DNA of 17,608 nucleotides from an uncultured Collinsella sp. (GTDB lineage: Bacteria > Actinomycetota > Coriobacteriia > Coriobacteriales > Coriobacteriaceae), in contig URRJ01000024.1 in NCBI GenBank assembly GCA_900550205.1, positions 1-17,608 on the forward strand, read 5' to 3'. Shown in pieces: positions 14,517-17,608 of the stretch. Both the position numbers and the translations under genes were made by a program. The notes beneath the pieces are model-generated. The model saw only the letters and a list, made by a program, of their open reading frames with translations. It was not told the DNA's origin and searched no databases. Each line of letters opens with the position of its first letter. The first letter of the stretch is position 1.

Positions 14517-15035
14517 TTTGTCACTAAGCAAGGTGTTGATTCCAACGATAATGCTCAATATTGACGCGACGAACCCCACTGTATGGTAGATGGTTTGAAA
14601 CTTGGTTTTTAGAGAACTTTGTTGAGATTGTTCCTCACATTTATCCTCTAAAATTGTTTGATATTTTTCGGGGACTTCCCCTTCTAGGGTGTAGACAAAT
14701 TCCGTAAGAGGCACGTCGTTGTAGGGGGTTAGATCAACTTTTGCCTTAGCGGCTTTCTCAACGATGCGCATCAGTTCGGATGCTTCTCTCCAATCGATTT
14801 CAGAGAAAATATTCGCGTATCGGCTAAATTTTTGAGCGGCAGCCACAATCGGCGATTGACTGAGTTGCTGCGCTGTTTTCATCATGGCGGGGGTAATCGT
14901 TGTGCTCATTTGTTGAGCTACCATGATGGCCTGCATGAATGCGGGATTGTTGGACATGGCCTGAGTGATCTTCGCGGCTAACTTAATGACTGCAGGGTCT
15001 AACTGTGGAAAGTTCATTCCGTTGTAGGAAGGCAT
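14373..15035 (-). CDS. Unknown single-TM phage accessory protein
   Basis: 220 residues from the ATG at 15035, which follows GAGGTG at good spacing; an in-frame start at 15122 lacks this. No family is recognised. The N-terminal half is helical and rich in Gln/Ala/Met (ITQAMSNNPAFMQAIMVAQQ), followed by an acidic/polar middle with one cysteine. One membrane helix spans about 151-170 (VGFVASILSIIVGINTLL). A C-terminal segment ends in a short tandem KHPQLKHPQLQ. GC content is low. It is transcribed against the phage genes around it, and its 3' 144 bases overlap the four-helix membrane gene, both typical of lysogenic-conversion cargo. Function is not claimed; membrane-linked defence or exclusion is a guess from architecture. 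Confidence 0.6.
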   Translation of the reverse strand: MPSYNGMNFPQLDPAVIKLAAKITQAMSNNPAFMQAIMVAQQMSTTITPAMMKTAQQLSQSPIVAAAQKFSRYANIFSEIDWREASELMRIVEKAAKAKVDLTPYNDVPLTEFVYTLEGEVPEKYQTILEDKCEEQSQQSSLKTKFQTIYHTVGFVASILSIIVGINTLLSDKSLLQLTEEMQAEIINKYVIPYIDQRIDDYIKKHPQLKHPQLQPREAL

Positions 15036-15095
15036 AAAGACACCTCGCTGTTTAGATTGTTGTCGGAAACTCCAATGATAAACAGCGATCCGCTC

Positions 15096-15265
15096 CCCGG
15101 CGGCGGTTATCACCGGGACCAATCGCTACCTTAGTGCCGTGACCGTTGGTAACGGCCCAAGGCTTCGGACAGCTGCAGCTGTCCATTTTTATTTGTGGGC
15201 CCGCAAGGAAAAAAGGTACTTCCTGGCCCTTTTCTCGTGCGGCGGTGCGAGCCCCGATTTTTCTC
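15096..15265. other. Palindrome-rich non-coding stretch, candidate cos/packaging region
   Basis: No gene is seen here. The stretch holds CCCGG/CCGGG (15096-15100, 15113-15117) and CCGTT-GGT-AACGG (15143-15155). It also holds a perfect 18-bp palindrome GGACAGCTGCAGCTGTCC (15167-15184) followed by a T-rich run, and an interrupted stem GGGCC..AGGAA/TTCCT..GGCCC (15197-15229). After these comes GTGCGGCGGTGCGAG, flanked by CTCG/CGAG. In lambda the cohesive-end site lies just upstream of the small terminase gene, in the same place. The cut position cannot be assigned. Confidence 0.4.
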
Positions 15266-15294
15266 TACTGGAAATTCTCCCTAGGGGGGCATAA

Positions 15295-15870
15295 ATGGCT
15301 TTGACTCAGGCTCAAATTGCAGAACACATCGGCGTGGATCAATCGCAGGTCTCTCGCTGGATGAAGACCCTGGGAATCGACTGGCGAGAAAAGTCTTTGG
15401 ATGAGATTCGACTCGCCTACATCAGTCGGCTGCGCGAAACGGCCGCGGGGTTCGCGTCGGTGGACGGCAGTTACGACTTGAACAAGGAACGTGCGCTTTC
15501 GGAGCGCGTCGACCGCGAGTTGAAAACGCTGCAGCTCGCAGAAAAGAAGAAGCAGTTGGTCAACGTCGACCAGTTGATGGATGTTTTGGAAAACGTCGTC
15601 GTGGCGTTCCGGCAGGAACTCCTCGCCCGCGACGACAAACTGAAAATGGAGCTTGACACCCTGTACGGCACGGACATTGATGTCACGATTCTGAATGATT
15701 ACACCTACAACGCTCTCAATCATCTGTCTGGATACCTCGCCGGCTATCGAAGCTGTCATGGCGAGACTGGCGCAGATCATGCAGCCCCCGAAGAAAATGG
15801 GGACGACGGAGTGGGCGGAGTCGTACCGAGGAATGAGCGCGAAGGCCACGGCGACGCCGGGGCGGTATAA
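15295..15870 (+). CDS. Terminase small subunit, gpNu1-like
   Basis: DNA-recognition subunit of the packaging motor. An N-terminal winged-helix HTH (TQAQIAEHIGVDQSQVSRWM, residues 4-23) is followed by a long Leu/Glu/Lys-rich helical region (ERVDRELKTLQLAEKKKQLV) that would form the dimer, as in lambda gpNu1 (181 residues; 191 here). The ATG at 15295 follows CTAGGGGGGC. The last 35-40 residues (from about GYRSCHGETG) are Gly/Asp-rich and overlap the large-subunit frame by at least 113 bp. They may be a real coupling overlap or a poorly conserved tail. It precedes the large subunit, as in lambda. Confidence 0.8.
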   Translation: MALTQAQIAEHIGVDQSQVSRWMKTLGIDWREKSLDEIRLAYISRLRETAAGFASVDGSYDLNKERALSERVDRELKTLQLAEKKKQLVNVDQLMDVLENVVVAFRQELLARDDKLKMELDTLYGTDIDVTILNDYTYNALNHLSGYLAGYRSCHGETGADHAAPEENGDDGVGGVVPRNEREGHGDAGAV

Positions 15871-17608
15871 CGCGTCGCTCACGCCGTGGGTGCGGGGGAT
15901 ACACGAAGCGCTTGACGACCAGAAGGTTCGGAAAGTAGTCGCCATGAAGTCGGCGCAGGTGGCCTGGACGGACGGCGTGCTGTTGAATTACATCGGACGA
16001 CGTATCGATATCGACCCCTGTCCGATGATTGTGATGTTCGCCAAGGAAGGGGCGGCCAAGGAATTCAACAACGAAAAGCTGATTCCGATGATCGAGGCGT
16101 CGCCGCGGTTGGCCGAAAAGATTCCGGTCTCGAAGAAGCGCAGCAAAGACAACCTCTGGAACTTCAAAAGTTTCCCGGGCGGGTTTCTGAAACTCGTGGG
16201 GTCGAATTCGCCGTCGTCCGTGAAATCGACGCCGGCTCCGGTGGTCTGCGTGGAAGAGCCTGATGACTGCAACACGAACGTCAAAGAGCAGGGCGACACG
16301 ATTACGCTTCTGATCGAACGCACGAAGACCTTCGCCAAGCGCAAGATCATTTACGGCGGCACGCCCACGGTCGAAGGGTTTTCGGCCGTCGAACAGGCCT
16401 ACAAGGCGTCGGATCAGCGCAAGTTTTTCGTGCCCTGTCCGGACTGCGGTAAAGAGACGGTGCTCGACTGGGCCAATGTCCGGTGGCACGAGGACCCGAC
16501 GGTGAACAGCGAGGTTTACGGTCACGTGGTTCTTGATTCGGCCTATTACGTTTGTCCGAACTGCGGCTGCATTTGGGACGACGCGAAGAAGAACCGCGCG
16601 GTGCGAAAGGGCGTCTGGAAGGCGACGGCCCCGTTTAACGACACAGCGGGGTTCTACATCAACGAACTGTATTCGCCGTTCCCCGGATCCCGGTTCCGGA
16701 ATCTGTTGGACAAGTTCCTGACGGCCCAATTTGCGCTCGAACAGGGTGATGACTCCAAGATGCGCAGCTTCTACAACTCGCAGCTGGGGAAGCCCTACGC
16801 CTTTAAGAGCAGCCTTCCGGATCCGGATAAATTGGCGGAGCGAGCGGAGGAATACGACGAATTCACGGTGCCGGAAGTGGGTTGTGTTCTCACGGCCGGC
16901 GTGGACGTCCAGCACGACCGCTTGGCCGTCATCATCCGCGCGTGGTGGAAGGAAGAAGAGTCGTGGCTCGTTTACTGGGGTGAAAGCCACGGCGAGACGA
17001 TCCTTCCGGAGAAAGGGGCCTGGACGGACTTGGAAGCGCTCCTTACGCGGGAGTTTCCGGGCCCGAACGGTACACGGCTCAAGATTTCGGCGGTGTCGAT
17101 CGACTCTTCTGACGGTCAAACGAGCGACGCCGTCTACACCTTTGTGCGCCGGCGGCTCGCCCGTCGCTACATGGCGATCAAGGGGTCGTCCGTCAACGAC
17201 GAAAGTAAGGAAATCTTCTCGCCCCCGAAGGTGTCGGTTGATCAAGACCGCATGCAGAAGGCGCTCAAATACGGCCTGAAGCCCTTCATCGTCGGCACGA
17301 GCCGCGCGAAGGACTTGATCCTCGGTGTGGATGAAAAAGGCGGTCGCATCAAGCTGCAGGGACGTGGGCCCGGTCGGATGCATTGGTACAAAGCGGTACG
17401 CCCGGACTACTGGGTTCAGATTACGAGCGAAGTGAAGGCCCCCACAAGTCGTAGCGACAAGCGCGTCTGGCAGAAAAAGTCGGGCGTGCGAAACGAAGCG
17501 CTCGACTGTGAGGTGTACGCCCTTCACGCGGCCCGCAGTTTGAAGCTGCATTTGTGGTCGCCGGAACGTTGGGACGAAGAGAAGGCTGACCAGCTGCAGA
17601 TCGATCTG
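15758..17608 (+). CDS. Terminase large subunit, GpA family (runs off the window)
   Basis: ATPase/nuclease that cuts and translocates phage DNA into the capsid; 617 residues are visible and the frame is open at the window end (lambda gpA has 641). The motor domain has the lambda-type deviant Walker A, here KSAQVAWT with Lys64, and Walker B VVCVEEPDD (162-170). A zinc-finger-like pair follows, CPDCG (227-231) and CPNCGC (266-271). The nuclease domain has TAGVDVQHDR (Asp383), SIDSSDG and RNEALDC (Asp583). Homology to gpA begins at TTEWAESY, so the start lies at or before 15779. The ATG at 15758 is chosen, with 15695 as an alternative; neither has a good ribosome binding site, which suggests coupling to the small subunit. 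Confidence 0.9.
   Translation, partial: MARLAQIMQPPKKMGTTEWAESYRGMSAKATATPGRYNASLTPWVRGIHEALDDQKVRKVVAMKSAQVAWTDGVLLNYIGRRIDIDPCPMIVMFAKEGAAKEFNNEKLIPMIEASPRLAEKIPVSKKRSKDNLWNFKSFPGGFLKLVGSNSPSSVKSTPAPVVCVEEPDDCNTNVKEQGDTITLLIERTKTFAKRKIIYGGTPTVEGFSAVEQAYKASDQRKFFVPCPDCGKETVLDWANVRWHEDPTVNSEVYGHVVLDSAYYVCPNCGCIWDDAKKNRAVRKGVWKATAPFNDTAGFYINELYSPFPGSRFRNLLDKFLTAQFALEQGDDSKMRSFYNSQLGKPYAFKSSLPDPDKLAERAEEYDEFTVPEVGCVLTAGVDVQHDRLAVIIRAWWKEEESWLVYWGESHGETILPEKGAWTDLEALLTREFPGPNGTRLKISAVSIDSSDGQTSDAVYTFVRRRLARRYMAIKGSSVNDESKEIFSPPKVSVDQDRMQKALKYGLKPFIVGTSRAKDLILGVDEKGGRIKLQGRGPGRMHWYKAVRPDYWVQITSEVKAPTSRSDKRVWQKKSGVRNEALDCEVYALHAARSLKLHLWSPERWDEEKADQLQIDL

Noticed and set aside
15716..17551. Very long open frame (611 codons) antisense to the terminase large subunit
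   Set aside because: It is Arg/His/Val-rich with no recognisable domain, and it lies exactly opposite a protein with clear GpA motifs. GC-skewed codon use on the sense strand leaves the antisense frame open.
13436..17608. Prophage integrated in the block 1 host
   Set aside because: No integrase, att repeat or tRNA is seen, and the boundary cuts a phage gene in mid-frame; the data do not support a normal integration.

Overview
The window holds two blocks of different origin, joined end to end at about 13,440-13,480.

Block 1 (1 to about 13,450) is chromosomal DNA of a GC-rich bacterium. Gene content, alanine-rich proteins and GC-rich third codon positions fit an actinobacterium of the Coriobacteriia, most likely Collinsella or a relative; this is inferred from protein character, as no rRNA is present. 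A fructose-family PTS permease (IIB-IIC-IIA) on the minus strand lies divergent from a MurR/RpiR-type sugar-phosphate sensing regulator, and the gene between them carries a cluster of TGAAAG-type candidate operators. After a strong hairpin terminator comes a long run of minus-strand housekeeping genes. In the direction of transcription these are mltG, a YqeG-type HAD phosphatase, aroK, a divergent aroB-like gene, a pepP/pepQ-type M24 peptidase, efp, an Asp23/Gls24 gene, nusB, xseB, tlyA, nadK and recN. Overlaps or gaps of only a few bases (ATGA at aroK/aroB and tlyA/nadK, 11 bp at nadK/recN) indicate translational coupling. The peptidase has its own terminator, and efp follows a consensus TATAAT, so at least three transcription units are likely: mltG-yqeG-aroK-aroB, the peptidase, and efp-asp23-nusB-xseB-tlyA-nadK-recN.

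Block 2 (about 13,450 to the end) is phage-like: the tail of an unidentified plus-strand gene, a promoter and terminator pair that could make an RNA of about 70 nt, a 68-aa ORFan, a four-helix membrane protein, a minus-strand single-TM protein overlapping it tail to tail, a palindrome-rich non-coding stretch, and a lambda-type terminase pair (gpNu1-like small and GpA-like large subunit, the latter running off the end). The layout resembles the region around cos in lambdoid phages, where the packaging site lies just before the small terminase gene. The two unknown genes sit where accessory cargo ('morons') or lysis genes are often found.

At the joint, mltG loses its N-terminus and the phage gene loses its start. 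No integrase, attachment repeat or tRNA is visible. The joint is therefore either a metagenome assembly chimera or an unusual recombination endpoint, and the phage should not be assigned to the block 1 host on this evidence. The most interesting items are the joint, the AroB-like protein that has lost most catalytic residues, the overlapping unknown phage genes, and the short-RNA/attenuator candidate.
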